This document shows, piece after piece, positions 17,625 to 26,468 of a stretch of DNA of 64,000 bases; the stretch's first letter is position 1, and each line of letters starts with the position of its first letter. The stretch spans positions 806,001 to 870,000 of the forward strand of contig NZ_JAUSSF010000002.1 of NCBI RefSeq assembly GCF_030812195.1. Reading direction: 5' to 3'. The DNA comes from Chryseobacterium lathyri (GTDB taxonomy: Bacteria > Bacteroidota > Bacteroidia > Flavobacteriales > Weeksellaceae). The position numbers and the translations under genes are program-made. The notes under the pieces are model-generated. The model did not search any database, was not told where the DNA came from, and saw only the letters and a list, made by a program, of their open reading frames with translations.

Positions 17625-18647
17625 TCATTTTCTCAAAAACCATTCCACAAATTTTTTTATGCCATTTTGGAAGTCTGTGTCTGGTTTGTAACCAATTAAT
17701 GCCTTTGCTTTTGTGATATCTGCATTGGTTTTCTGGACATCTCCCGGCTGCATTGGCAGGTTTTTCTTCGTGGCAGAAATTCCCAGGGTAGTTTCTATTG
17801 TAGATAACATTTCGGATAAAGTAACCACCTCACTTTCTCCAAGGTTAATAATTTCATAAACTCCGGAATGGGTTTCTAAATAGAGGATGGATTTCGTGAT
17901 TCCGTCGATAATATCATCAATATACGTGTAGTCTCTTGCTGTATTTCCGTCACCGTAGAATGGAATTTCCTGTCCTTCCGAGATCAGTTTTGTAAATTTA
18001 TGAATAGCAAGATCAGGTCTCTGTCTGGGGCCATATACAGTGAAAAACCTAAGTTGGATCATATCTATATGATACAGATTATGATAAACATGTCCTAAGA
18101 TTTCACCACTTTTTTTGGTTGCAGCATACGGTGAGATGGGATGGTCTACGTTATCTGATTCTGAAAATGGAGTCTTTTCATTGTTGCCATAAACACTTGA
18201 CGAAGATGCACATATGAATTTATTGATATTAAATTCTTTGCAGAGTTCCCAAAGATTCATCGTCCCGCGTACATTCACCTCTTCGTATTCCAAGGGTCTT
18301 GCAATGGATGGGCGTACTCCTGCAAGGGCTGCAAGGTGAATAATAAGGTCGATTTTGTGATTTTTAAAAATAGTTTCAAGCCCTTTTTTATCACGGATAT
18401 CCTGATAATACATCTGATACCTGTCCGACTGGGATATAGTGGCTAAATGCCTGATATCAGTCTCTTTGTCCGTAAACTCAAAATCCGAAATTTTGTCAAT
18501 AGACTCTAATGTATTTTTAATTTTTGTCTGATAATTATAGAAATCATCAAAATTGTCAACGTTTATGACAGAATGTCCATTCCTTAATAATCGTTCTATT
18601 AAGTGTGAACCTATAAAGCCGCTTCCGCCAGTTACAAGATAAATCAT
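17625..18647 (-). CDS. NAD-dependent nucleotide-sugar epimerase (UDP-glucuronate 4-epimerase-like)
   Basis: This short-chain-type epimerase is 340 aa from the ATG at 18647 (MIYLVTGG), chosen because the Rossmann motif TGGSGFIGSH must begin close to the N-terminus. The catalytic residues are Ser in CASSSSVYG and the YxxxK of SPYAATKKSGE. The substrate region RFFTVYGPRQRPDLAIHKF resembles the LspL/CapI type of UDP-glucuronate epimerase. It would act in the cytoplasm in surface polysaccharide precursor supply. No other polysaccharide genes are adjacent, so the substrate is inferred only. Confidence 0.85.
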   Translation of the reverse strand: MIYLVTGGSGFIGSHLIERLLRNGHSVINVDNFDDFYNYQTKIKNTLESIDKISDFEFTDKETDIRHLATISQSDRYQMYYQDIRDKKGLETIFKNHKIDLIIHLAALAGVRPSIARPLEYEEVNVRGTMNLWELCKEFNINKFICASSSSVYGNNEKTPFSESDNVDHPISPYAATKKSGEILGHVYHNLYHIDMIQLRFFTVYGPRQRPDLAIHKFTKLISEGQEIPFYGDGNTARDYTYIDDIIDGITKSILYLETHSGVYEIINLGESEVVTLSEMLSTIETTLGISATKKNLPMQPGDVQKTNADITKAKALIGYKPDTDFQNGIKKFVEWFLRK

Positions 18648-18723
18648 TTGTGGATTTTTAATGGGCAAATTTATTAATAATACTTGAATGCTGTTTTCAT
18701 ACTTTTGTTAGAAAATATAATCA

Positions 18724-19782
18724 ATGATCAATTTCCGAAAACTATTTGTATTACCCAAGGAAGAAGATGAAGAATTTACATTCCAGGAAATAGAAGAAGG
18801 AATTTATTTCCGGGGACACAATTTATGGCTTTTGGTAATTTCTATGGGAATTGCATGTATCGGTCTGAATATCAACAGTTCAGCAGCTGTTATTGGTGCG
18901 ATGCTTATTTCTCCGTTAATGGGCCCCATTGTGGGAATGGCCTTTGGTCTTTCTACAGGAAACAGGAGGCTGATAAGATTGGGAATTATCAATTGGGTAC
19001 TGATGATTGTTGTTGCGATTTGTTCCTCTGCTCTGTATTTTCTTATTTCTCCTTTCCATTCTGAGACTTCACAATTGGAAAGTTTTAAGACCGCTACGAT
19101 TTTTGATTGTTTTCTGGCCTTATTAGGGGGCCTTGCCTGGTTCCTGGGAATTGTCAGGAAAGAAGCTGTAAAGGTAATTGCGGGGGTTGCGGTTTCCACG
19201 GCATGTATTCCGCCTCTTTGTACAGCCGGTTTTGGAATAGCAAATGGAAACTGGGAGTATTTTTGGGGAGGCTTTTATTTTTATCTTATCAATTGCTTTT
19301 TTATAGGAGTAGGAACCTGGATATTAAGTATATTTTTAGGCTACCAGAGATATTACAGAATAAAGGATAAATCTCATAACCGTAAAATTTCTGGGTTGAT
19401 TAGCTTGCTTTCAATTGTTATCTTATTTCCTAGTATTCTTCTTACAAAAAAGAAGTGGGAAAAGGAAAGGCTAAAAGAACGGGCGGAAAATTATATTAAA
19501 GACATTAAAGAAAATCATTCGGAACTGGCTATTATTAACTACGAAGCGTTTAAAGAAAACGATCAGGATTTCTTGAGGATAACCCTTTTGAATGACAGTG
19601 TCACGATCAGTAAAAAAAGGCTGGATGCCCACAATGAGCTGGTAAAAGATATCCACCTGATATGGCAATATTCGCCAGGGGTAAGAAGTTCTGAAAATCC
19701 GGAGCTGCAAAAACTTCAGAGTCAAATAACTGCACTGAAAAACGAAATAGACAGGATGAAATCTCAGAATAAAATCAAATAA
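18724..19782 (+). CDS. DUF389 multi-pass membrane protein
   Basis: This 352-aa protein has five to six membrane helices between about 35 and 245. They include the conserved DUF389 block AAVIGAMLISPLMGPIVGMAFGL and the later AGVAVSTACIPPLCTAGFG. The C-terminal third is charged and ends in a short coiled coil. The family is widespread and its function is not established. It is divergent from the epimerase gene. Confidence 0.85.
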   Translation: MINFRKLFVLPKEEDEEFTFQEIEEGIYFRGHNLWLLVISMGIACIGLNINSSAAVIGAMLISPLMGPIVGMAFGLSTGNRRLIRLGIINWVLMIVVAICSSALYFLISPFHSETSQLESFKTATIFDCFLALLGGLAWFLGIVRKEAVKVIAGVAVSTACIPPLCTAGFGIANGNWEYFWGGFYFYLINCFFIGVGTWILSIFLGYQRYYRIKDKSHNRKISGLISLLSIVILFPSILLTKKKWEKERLKERAENYIKDIKENHSELAIINYEAFKENDQDFLRITLLNDSVTISKKRLDAHNELVKDIHLIWQYSPGVRSSENPELQKLQSQITALKNEIDRMKSQNKIK

Positions 19783-19820
19783 ATTTAATTTTAATATATT
19801 TACTTATAAACAGAACAATT

Positions 19821-20618
19821 ATGCAGTTTCAAGGGCAAATTTTAAAAATGACGAGTTTCGATGCACAGCCAATTCAATATTATCTCAATCTTTCGGGCGA
19901 TCTTATCCATATGAATGAGTTGTTTGGAAAAGAATTAAGAATAAAACATACAGGTTTTCAGTGTGTTAACTGCGGAGAAAACAAGCCTGTTTATAGAATG
20001 GGGTTCTGTAAGAATTGCTTCTTTGAAAGTCCTTATGCCAGTGATACAATTATTCGCCCCGAGCTTTCCACAGCTCATTTGGGGGTTGCTGAACGTGACC
20101 TGGAGGTGGAAAAACAAATCCAGCTGCAGCCTCATACCGTATATCTTGCCTATACCGGTGATGTAAAAGTCGGCGTAACGAGAAATAACCAGATCCCGAC
20201 AAGATGGATCGACCAGGGAGCCACTTTTGCCCTTCCGATCGCCAGAACAGAGAACCGGTATGAAGCAGGAATGATAGAAGTTGCCCTAAAAGAGCATCTT
20301 CCTGATAAAACAAACTGGAAAAAAATGCTTCAGGATGATTTTGAGGGAGAAATGGATCTTGCCGACTTTCAGCAAAAGATCAGGCAGCATTTTCCCGAAG
20401 ATTTTCAGAAATTCTACAGTGAAGGAGAAAACTTATGGAAATTTGATTATCCTTTTGAGAAACCCGCCAAAGTAACTTCTTTCACGCTGGACAAAAAACC
20501 GGAGTTTACAGGAAGGCTCACAGGGATCAAAGGACAGTATCTAAGCTTTAGTGGTGGAGATTTTATGAATGTAAGAGGACATGAAGGGTATGTGATAGAA
20601 TTGGAAATAAAAAATTAA
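19821..20618 (+). CDS. DUF2797 family protein with zinc-ribbon-like Cys pairs
   Basis: This 265-aa protein has CVNCGENKPVYRMGFCKNC at about residues 50-68, four Cys arranged as a zinc ribbon. The central segment VYLAYTGDVKVGVTRNNQIPTRWIDQGA resembles the fold of GIY-YIG nucleases in its first strand and turn, as noted for DUF2797, but I would not claim nuclease activity. It probably shares a transcript with the AsmA-like gene 37 nt downstream. Confidence 0.8.
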   Translation: MQFQGQILKMTSFDAQPIQYYLNLSGDLIHMNELFGKELRIKHTGFQCVNCGENKPVYRMGFCKNCFFESPYASDTIIRPELSTAHLGVAERDLEVEKQIQLQPHTVYLAYTGDVKVGVTRNNQIPTRWIDQGATFALPIARTENRYEAGMIEVALKEHLPDKTNWKKMLQDDFEGEMDLADFQQKIRQHFPEDFQKFYSEGENLWKFDYPFEKPAKVTSFTLDKKPEFTGRLTGIKGQYLSFSGGDFMNVRGHEGYVIELEIKN

Positions 20619-20655
20619 TCCTTATATTTAAAATAACGAAAACCAAATCACAAAT

Positions 20656-23310
20656 ATGAAAAAATGGGTTAAAAAGTTATTGATAAGCCTTGGAATTCTG
20701 CTGCTCATTCTTCTGGCTGCAAATTTCGGGTTGAATATCTGGCTTAAAACCCAGCTTCCTGAATATATAAAGAATAATACTGACTATAAGGTTTCCTATA
20801 AAAAACTGGATGTAGATCTTGGTTCGGGAAATATTTTTGCGGCAGGAATAACAGTAAACAGTAAAGATCCCCAAAATACCAACGTAATTGGGCTACAGGG
20901 AACAATTGATACCATAAAGATCAGCCGTTTCGGGATTTATGATGCTGTTTTTAATAAAAGGATCAGCTCATCGGATCTCCTGCTGGCTAAGCCTAATTTA
21001 AACATCAGCCTTGCAAGGCCTGTCGATCGTAAAACAGGGAAAAAACAAAATCCGGTTTTATTTGAAAATATAAGAATCAATAAGGGAACCATTAATATTT
21101 TCAAGCATACCAAACAGAAATTCCTGTCCGTTCAGCAGCTCGATCTTTTTGTAGAAAACCTTCAGATGACTGAAGAGTCTGTAGAGGATAAACTTCCGGT
21201 AGTTTTTGACCGCTATGATATCAAAGGGAAGAGTTTTTTTTTCCGCCCGGATAATGTTTATGCCATTACAATCAGCAATATTGCAACATCAAACGGACAA
21301 ATGTCGGTCGGAAATTTTCGCCTGATTCCTCTGCTCTCTTTTGAACAGTTTAAAAGATTCTATCCAAAGAAACCTAAGCTGTTTGAGTTTTCCATTCCAA
21401 AGATGGATTTTAAAGATGTGGTTTTAAAGAAGAACAAGATTTCACTGGCCAATGCTGATTTTCAAAATCCGGTTCTTACCGTACATAATACCGGAGTAAA
21501 GCTTCAAAAGGCTGAAAAAAAATTGAATTTTGAGGTCAATCTGGAAGATGTGCAGCTTAACAATCTCTCTGTACTGATCAATAAACCTGACGGAAGCAGG
21601 CTGCTTTTTGCAAGAACACTGAATGTAGAAGTCAATCAGCTGAAGTTTGATAAGGTCACTGCAGCAGAAGTAATTCCTGTTGGATATAAAGATTTTCATT
21701 TTTCAGGAAAAGATATACAATATTCAAATCACCGGAACTTTGCCGTTGAGAGCTTTGCATTAAACCCCAAAAGTGGCGAAATCAGGAATTTAATTCTCTC
21801 TCCCGGAATGAAGGCGGCAGAAGAAAGGGGTTCTATGGATCTACAAACCGGTCATATTGCATTTAACATTAATAAATTTGAATTTATTGAAAGAAAACTT
21901 AATCTGGACCTTAAAGATGTTCTTGTTGAGAATGTAAACGGAACAATTAAGGCTGCTGGAAACAAGGTTAAAAAGAAACCAGGTCCGGGAATCATACAGT
22001 CGGTACTAGTCCGGAAAATGACCGTTAAAAATTCTGATATTGTTTATGACAAAGGAATGCAGCCATTGGCATTTCATGACCTTAATGCAACTGTCAATGC
22101 CATTGAAATAACTCGAAAACCTAACAGTCAGGGACTCTCTTTAAAAATTAAAGATTATTTTCTCACAACTAGAAACTTTGCCTATAAAACACAATTCTAT
22201 AATTTAAGTGTAGGTCTTTTAAAATTAAATAAAAATAAGATCCAGATTAATAACTTTGTCATGAAGCCTCTCGTTTCAAGAGCTCAATTTATCAGAATGA
22301 TACCTGTTGAACGTGATCTGTACGACCTCAAGGCGGCGCAGATAACCGCAGATGGAAGCTGGGATCTGTTTTCGGATAATAAATCGATCCATGCTTCAAA
22401 TATGACTGTTCTTTCTGCAGATGCCAATATTTTCAGAAGTAAGATCCCGAAAGATGATCCTAAAATAAAACCTTTGTATTCTAAGTTGCTCCGGTCCATA
22501 AAAATTCCAGTGACCGTCAATAATCTTGATCTGAAAAATTCAGTTCTGGTCTATGAAGAAGATACTCCGGAAAGTGCAGGACCTGGAAAACTCACATTCA
22601 GTAGTTTTAATATGAACGTTAAAAATCTTAATTCTGCCAAAACAAAAGGAAAACCTACAAAAGTAGACATCAGGATTAACTGTTCGTTTATGAACCTTGC
22701 CCCGCTCTCTGTGAACTGGGGCTTTGATGTGGCGGATCACAATGACAGATTTTCAATTTCCGGGAGAACGTCCAATCTTCCTGCAAGCGGAATTAATCCG
22801 TTCATCAGGCCTTATCTTCATGTCACAGCCACTTCAGGAACAATCCAGGAAATGCTGTTTAATTTCAAAGGGAATCCTGCGGGAATAAACGGAACATTCA
22901 ACCTGAAACATAAAGACCTCAAAATTGCTGTTCTCAATAAGGATAATCGTGAGAAAAAAGGAGTGCTGACAGCTGTTGCCAACCTTTTTATAATATCCAA
23001 CTCCGGAAAGTTTCCGGAAGCTGTAGCGGTGGAAAATGTTGAGCGGGACCCTACAAAATCGTTTTTTAATCTTTTCTGGAAAGGAATTGAGCAGGGACTG
23101 AAGAAAACGTTAATAGGACGGAATATTGATAAAACTGAAAAAACTGTAAAAAGCGCAGTTTCTTCAGTAAAAGAAGTGAAAGAAACAGTAAAAGAGGTAA
23201 AACAGGAGATTAAAGCCAAGAAAGAACTTAAACCACAGGAAGAGAAAAAGGAAAAGAAAGGGTTTCTAAAAAATGTCTTCAGGAAAAAAGAAAAGCCCGG
23301 AACTGAGTAA
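20656..23310 (+). CDS. AsmA/DUF748-like protein with one N-terminal membrane anchor
   Basis: This 884-aa protein starts with a single inner-membrane helix (KLLISLGILLLILLAANFGL). It is followed by long beta-rich repeats of the AsmA superfamily type: DYKVSYKKLDVDLGSGNIFA, and much later SISGRTSNLPASGINPFI. The last 90 residues are a Lys/Glu-rich coiled tail that has no AsmA counterpart and would be the distal end. AsmA-like proteins are thought to bridge the periplasm and move lipids or help outer-membrane assembly. The role of this one is inferred. Confidence 0.78.
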   Translation: MKKWVKKLLISLGILLLILLAANFGLNIWLKTQLPEYIKNNTDYKVSYKKLDVDLGSGNIFAAGITVNSKDPQNTNVIGLQGTIDTIKISRFGIYDAVFNKRISSSDLLLAKPNLNISLARPVDRKTGKKQNPVLFENIRINKGTINIFKHTKQKFLSVQQLDLFVENLQMTEESVEDKLPVVFDRYDIKGKSFFFRPDNVYAITISNIATSNGQMSVGNFRLIPLLSFEQFKRFYPKKPKLFEFSIPKMDFKDVVLKKNKISLANADFQNPVLTVHNTGVKLQKAEKKLNFEVNLEDVQLNNLSVLINKPDGSRLLFARTLNVEVNQLKFDKVTAAEVIPVGYKDFHFSGKDIQYSNHRNFAVESFALNPKSGEIRNLILSPGMKAAEERGSMDLQTGHIAFNINKFEFIERKLNLDLKDVLVENVNGTIKAAGNKVKKKPGPGIIQSVLVRKMTVKNSDIVYDKGMQPLAFHDLNATVNAIEITRKPNSQGLSLKIKDYFLTTRNFAYKTQFYNLSVGLLKLNKNKIQINNFVMKPLVSRAQFIRMIPVERDLYDLKAAQITADGSWDLFSDNKSIHASNMTVLSADANIFRSKIPKDDPKIKPLYSKLLRSIKIPVTVNNLDLKNSVLVYEEDTPESAGPGKLTFSSFNMNVKNLNSAKTKGKPTKVDIRINCSFMNLAPLSVNWGFDVADHNDRFSISGRTSNLPASGINPFIRPYLHVTATSGTIQEMLFNFKGNPAGINGTFNLKHKDLKIAVLNKDNREKKGVLTAVANLFIISNSGKFPEAVAVENVERDPTKSFFNLFWKGIEQGLKKTLIGRNIDKTEKTVKSAVSSVKEVKETVKEVKQEIKAKKELKPQEEKKEKKGFLKNVFRKKEKPGTE

Positions 23311-23317
23311 TTCCGGG
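23296..23317 (+). terminator. Terminator overlapping the AsmA-like stop codon
   Basis: CCCGGAA (23296-23302) pairs with TTCCGGG (23311-23317), and the TAA stop lies inside the loop. A T run follows at about 23324. Translation to the stop would cover the 5' arm, so termination may depend on ribosome release. Confidence 0.65.
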
Positions 23318-23372
23318 ATTATATTTTTAAAGTCTAAAGCCTTGAAAATTAATTCTCTTTATCAAAAGAAAA

Positions 23373-23723
23373 TTAAAAGTTAAATTCATCGCTTTCCTGG
23401 ATAGGAATATTTCTTAAAAACTCATCAAACTTTTCACCTGGATAATTGCTTTCTGCTCCGTAAGAATCTATAATCATTCCGTGATTTCCTGCATCGTCCT
23501 TTACAACGTACAATACTGCATTATCATCCGGATTGCTATCCCCTTCAAAACGGTATGTTTTTAAAATAGTCAACTCAGAGGGATGATATATTTTCTCTGA
23601 ATTTTCAAATTTCATCTCACAAGCCTCATTCATTCTGAACTCTCTATGAATTCCTCTTTCTGAAAGAGTGTTCATGACCTGGCTCAAAGTTGTCATTCTG
23701 TCTATATTTTCTGAATTATCCAT
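23373..23723 (-). CDS. Small conserved Bacteroidota protein of unknown function
   Basis: This 116-aa protein resembles a Bacteroidota family often mislabelled phosphoribosylpyrophosphate synthetase: an N-terminal TLSQVMNTLSERGIHREF, then HPSELTILKTYRFEGDSNPDD with a charged acidic cluster, then GMIIDSYGAES. It has none of the PRPP synthetase motifs and is far too short, so that label should not be used. Confidence 0.75.
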   Translation of the reverse strand: MDNSENIDRMTTLSQVMNTLSERGIHREFRMNEACEMKFENSEKIYHPSELTILKTYRFEGDSNPDDNAVLYVVKDDAGNHGMIIDSYGAESNYPGEKFDEFLRNIPIQESDEFNF

Positions 23724-23895
23724 AATATTACTTTTTAAAAGTACTACAATAATTAAACCATTGATTGGCTAAATTAAAGAAAAAGACAATTACATCTTTC
23801 ATTGAAATAATGCCTAATGTTAACAAAATTTATAATTTGAAAAAAGAAAATAGGTATACTTTTTGCAATAGTTATATTAATAAATCGGACAAAAT

Positions 23896-24090
23896 ATGAA
23901 AAAAGAAGTTGGCGTATTACTGGCAGGAGGAGTTGGTCTTTTGGCAGTATTAGGTTTTATTGGACTGAAAAAGATATTGACAAAAAAAGATAAAAAATAT
24001 AGTGATACCTATTCGGATTATCACAGGCATTTTGATGAAAAAAACCACGACGATGAATATCACGGAGTGGAATTTTATGCACTGAAGTAG
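23896..24090 (+). CDS. Small single-helix membrane protein
   Basis: This 64-aa protein has a hydrophobic stretch VGVLLAGGVGLLAVLGFIGL, then a Lys-rich and His/Asp/Tyr-rich cytoplasmic tail. No family is recognised. It has its own terminator at 24116-24143 and looks monocistronic. Reality as a gene is supported by its discrete ORF with a terminator. Confidence 0.6.
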   Translation: MKKEVGVLLAGGVGLLAVLGFIGLKKILTKKDKKYSDTYSDYHRHFDEKNHDDEYHGVEFYALK

Positions 24091-24115
24091 TAAAAGAATA
24101 TATTTTAATTATGTA

Positions 24116-24143
24116 AATCCGGCTCCAATAAAGGGGCCGGATT
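24116..24143 (+). terminator. Terminator after the 64-aa membrane protein gene
   Basis: AATCCGGCtCC and GGgGCCGGATT pair to a GC-rich stem of about 10 bp with one mismatch, followed directly by six T. This is a classical Rho-independent terminator. Confidence 0.9.
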
Positions 24144-24209
24144 TTTTGTGGATAACTTTAATGTTAAAACTCATTATTTTATAAAAATCCATTTTAATTT
24201 TACACGACA

Positions 24210-25256
24210 ATGCAGGACGAAAAATTCATAAAAGGACAGGGAGCGCAGCGAAACGTAGTCAACCGTTTCGACAGGTATACCTATGAGCCGGATAATGAAG
24301 ATTTTGAAACTGTTAAAACCTCTTTTACGGAAGTTTTTCCGAAAACCATTGTGAATCAGGTGAAAAGTGAAGACCTCCCGATGGAATATTCCATGAATCC
24401 ATATCAGGGCTGTGAACACGGATGTTCCTACTGCTTTGCAAGACCCACCCATGAATACTGGGGATATAGTGCGGGAATTGACTTTGAAAGAAAAATAATG
24501 GTGAAGAAAAATGCTCCTGAACTGTTAGAGAAATTTTTCCGGAAAAGAGGTTATAAACCGGCGCCTATCTTGCTTTCCGGAAACACCGACTGCTATCAGC
24601 CTGCAGAAAGACAGTTTGAAATCACCAGAAAATTGCTCCAGGTCTGTCTGGATTATAGGCATCCTGTCAATATTCTGACAAAAAATGCACTTGTTCTGAG
24701 AGACCTGGACATTCTAATACCTATGGCGGAGAAGAATCTGGTCTCTGTGTCACTTAGCATTCCTACTATTAATGAGGATCTTAGACGGAAAATGGAACCG
24801 AGAACAAGCTCGGCACCAAATAAATTGAAGGCCGTTGAGATTCTTACAGAAAACAAAATTCCTGTGCATGTCATGGTGGCGCCCATTATTCCCGGTCTGA
24901 ACAGTGATGAGCCCTTAAGCATTTTAAAAGCCATTTCAGATGCAGGAGCCTTAAGTTTCGGTTATACGCTGGTAAGGCTGAATGATACGGTAGAACCTGT
25001 TTTTGTCAATTGGATTGAGACTTATTTCCCGGATAGGGCACAAAAAGTTTTAAACCTTATCCGCTCCATGCGTGGCGGAAAATTAGGCGATAAAAGATAC
25101 TTTGAAAGGCAGAGCGGTGAGGGGAATATCGCTGAAATGATTCATGATACATTTAAAATCGGAAGGAAGAAATTTTTTGAAGGGAGAGAATTTCCCAAGC
25201 TTTCTACAGCGAGTTTTACCGGAACTAAAGATCAGCAATTGAGGTTATTCGATTGA
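24210..25256 (+). CDS. PA0069-family radical SAM protein
   Basis: This 348-aa protein is related to spore photoproduct lyase-like proteins. The 4Fe-4S/SAM motif CxxxCxxC reads GCEHGCSYCFARP at about residue 70. Also present are the SPL-like STDCYQP variant LSGNTDCYQPAE and VLTKN-type ILTKNALVLRD. The members are predicted to act on DNA or another nucleic acid by radical chemistry, but the substrate is not known. The gene appears monocistronic, ending at the terminator 25301-25323. Confidence 0.88.
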   Translation: MQDEKFIKGQGAQRNVVNRFDRYTYEPDNEDFETVKTSFTEVFPKTIVNQVKSEDLPMEYSMNPYQGCEHGCSYCFARPTHEYWGYSAGIDFERKIMVKKNAPELLEKFFRKRGYKPAPILLSGNTDCYQPAERQFEITRKLLQVCLDYRHPVNILTKNALVLRDLDILIPMAEKNLVSVSLSIPTINEDLRRKMEPRTSSAPNKLKAVEILTENKIPVHVMVAPIIPGLNSDEPLSILKAISDAGALSFGYTLVRLNDTVEPVFVNWIETYFPDRAQKVLNLIRSMRGGKLGDKRYFERQSGEGNIAEMIHDTFKIGRKKFFEGREFPKLSTASFTGTKDQQLRLFD

Positions 25257-25300
25257 GTTTAAAATCATTGTCTTCAGCCAAAAAACCTCTGTAAAATAAA

Positions 25301-25323
25301 AACCGCTCCAAAAGGAACGGTCT
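25301..25323. terminator. Terminator between the radical SAM gene and the minus-strand leader peptide gene
   Basis: AACCG-c-TCC and GGA-a-CGGTC pair around AAAA with one mismatch, with A and T tracts outside. It lies between two convergent genes and could serve both. Confidence 0.7.
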
Positions 25324-25345
25324 TCTTATTTGTTTGACTTCAATA

Positions 25346-25507
25346 TCACATTGTGTCATCCGGGCATTGGAAATCGTCACTGCAGGCTGCACAGATTACA
25401 GTTCCGCTGCAATAATACATACAGAATTCCGGTTCCGGAAGTTTAATTCCTCCTGCTCCTGAGATACTTTTTAACTGGCCTTTGTTTAGTTTTTTTAAAT
25501 TTTTCAT
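25346..25507 (-). CDS. Gly-Gly leader bacteriocin-like peptide
   Basis: This is a 53-aa peptide, short but convincing. It begins MKNLKKLNKGQLKSISG and then AGG, the double-glycine leader shape used by C39-type export peptidases. The mature part is only about 33 residues with five Cys (EFCMYYC, VICAACS, FQCPDD). The leader is nearly identical in style to the two plus-strand peptides 250 and 700 bp away. NCBI describes such Chryseobacterium peptides as bacteriocin-like. No export or modification gene is in the window. Confidence 0.75.
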   Translation of the reverse strand: MKNLKKLNKGQLKSISGAGGIKLPEPEFCMYYCSGTVICAACSDDFQCPDDTM

Positions 25508-25758
25508 ACTGTTTTAATTAAAAATTTGATAGTAAGATAAATATAATTAAAATATTTTTAACTAAAATGAAATGTGGTAGGTTTTTACTATTAAATTTTG
25601 TGATAATAGGAATAGCAAAAATAAAATGCCTTAAATCTCATTACATAGTGAATAATATGGGTTAAGTCTTTGATTATTAACAAAAAATATTTAATTTTAG
25701 TTTAATCAAAGCGGTATCCGAAAAGCTGATAGAGTAGGAAGTATAAAAACAAATAACT

Positions 25759-26028
25759 ATGAAAAATTTAAAAAGACTTTCACGGGGAGATCAAAAGAGG
25801 ATTTCTGCCGGAGATCTCACTCCTTCTTTCTGTTTTGAGGGCGAAGGTCCGGGAACAGGCGGGTGCTCTGCAGGACAGATATGCTCTGGTGGAAAATGTG
25901 TTCCGTATGTAGATCCGGGAACTGGCGGCGGTCCTGGATCTGGTGGTGATACCTATACATGTATTTGCCCATGGGGAACTTTTACGCAGACCACTCCATG
26001 TCCGGAATTTTATTGTATAACAGGATAA
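25759..26028 (+). CDS. Leader-type peptide with eight Cys and Gly-rich region
   Basis: This 89-aa peptide starts MKNLKRLSRGDQKRISAGD. The leader matches its neighbours, but the expected Gly-Gly is Ala-Gly. The mature region has eight Cys and Gly/Pro-rich linkers (PGTGGGPGSGG). A GGCSAGQICSGGKC knot-like spacing precedes a second cluster YTCICPW ... PCPEFYC. It may form disulfides after export. Processing enzymes were not seen here. Confidence 0.72.
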   Translation: MKNLKRLSRGDQKRISAGDLTPSFCFEGEGPGTGGCSAGQICSGGKCVPYVDPGTGGGPGSGGDTYTCICPWGTFTQTTPCPEFYCITG

Positions 26029-26113
26029 TTTAATAAGTTTAAAAGGAAGCTTGGAGATGGGAACTTTAATAGGATCATAATTACGGTTTATTGAAGACTT
26101 TGAAGCATAGAAT

Positions 26114-26132
26114 AGCTGTCCAAATAACAGCT
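26114..26132 (+). terminator. Weak hairpin between the two leader genes
   Basis: AGCTGT (26114-26119) and ACAGCT (26127-26132) form a 6-bp stem followed by a pyrimidine-rich TTTCTGTCTTTCTC stretch. It could be a weak terminator or attenuator after the 89-aa peptide gene. Confidence 0.4.
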
Positions 26133-26187
26133 TTCTGTCTTTCTCTTCTGCTCCTGTCATCATCAGTAATTAATACAAACTATAACT

Positions 26188-26376
26188 ATGAAAAATCTAA
26201 AGAAAATTGAGAGAAAAGATCTGAAAGAGATCATTGGAGGATCAAAAAAATGTTTTGAAATAAGAGATACATTTGAAGATCCCTGTGCAGAATTGAACAA
26301 TATGGGTATGGCATGTTACCGGTTTAACAGCTGTAGCCTGTCCTGTGAGCTGACACCTTGCGGGCTTGGCTTCTAA
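26188..26376 (+). CDS. Gly-Gly leader bacteriocin-like peptide
   Basis: This 62-aa peptide begins MKNLKKIERKDLKEIIGG, with a full Gly-Gly end to the leader. The mature part of about 44 residues holds six Cys (SKKCFEI, DPCAEL, MACYRF, NSCSLSC, TPCGLGF). It is the third leader-type gene within 1 kb, and the mature parts of the three are unrelated apart from being Cys-rich. No modification enzyme or transporter is nearby. Confidence 0.75.
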   Translation: MKNLKKIERKDLKEIIGGSKKCFEIRDTFEDPCAELNNMGMACYRFNSCSLSCELTPCGLGF

Positions 26377-26396
26377 CCGGTTGCCTGTATAAAAAT

Positions 26397-26463
26397 AAAG
26401 TCAATAATTAATCTGAAGCTATCGTGTGATAATGATATCAAATACAGATCAATTATTGACTTT
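26397..26463. terminator. Long bidirectional hairpin
   Basis: 19-nt arms at 26397-26415 and 26445-26463 pair with one mismatch around a 29-nt loop. They are bordered by A and T runs. It stands between the leader peptide gene and the convergent oxygenase gene whose stop is at 26469. Confidence 0.75.
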
Positions 26464-26468
26464 TTATA

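Noticed and set aside
23373..23723. Phosphoribosylpyrophosphate synthetase
   Set aside because: The label appears on relatives in databases, but the protein lacks every PRPP synthetase motif and is a third of the required size.
25780..26163. Minus-strand frame of 127 codons over the leader peptide genes
   Set aside because: It overlaps the well-supported 89-aa leader peptide gene; the sequence is Ser/Arg-rich and without any known family.
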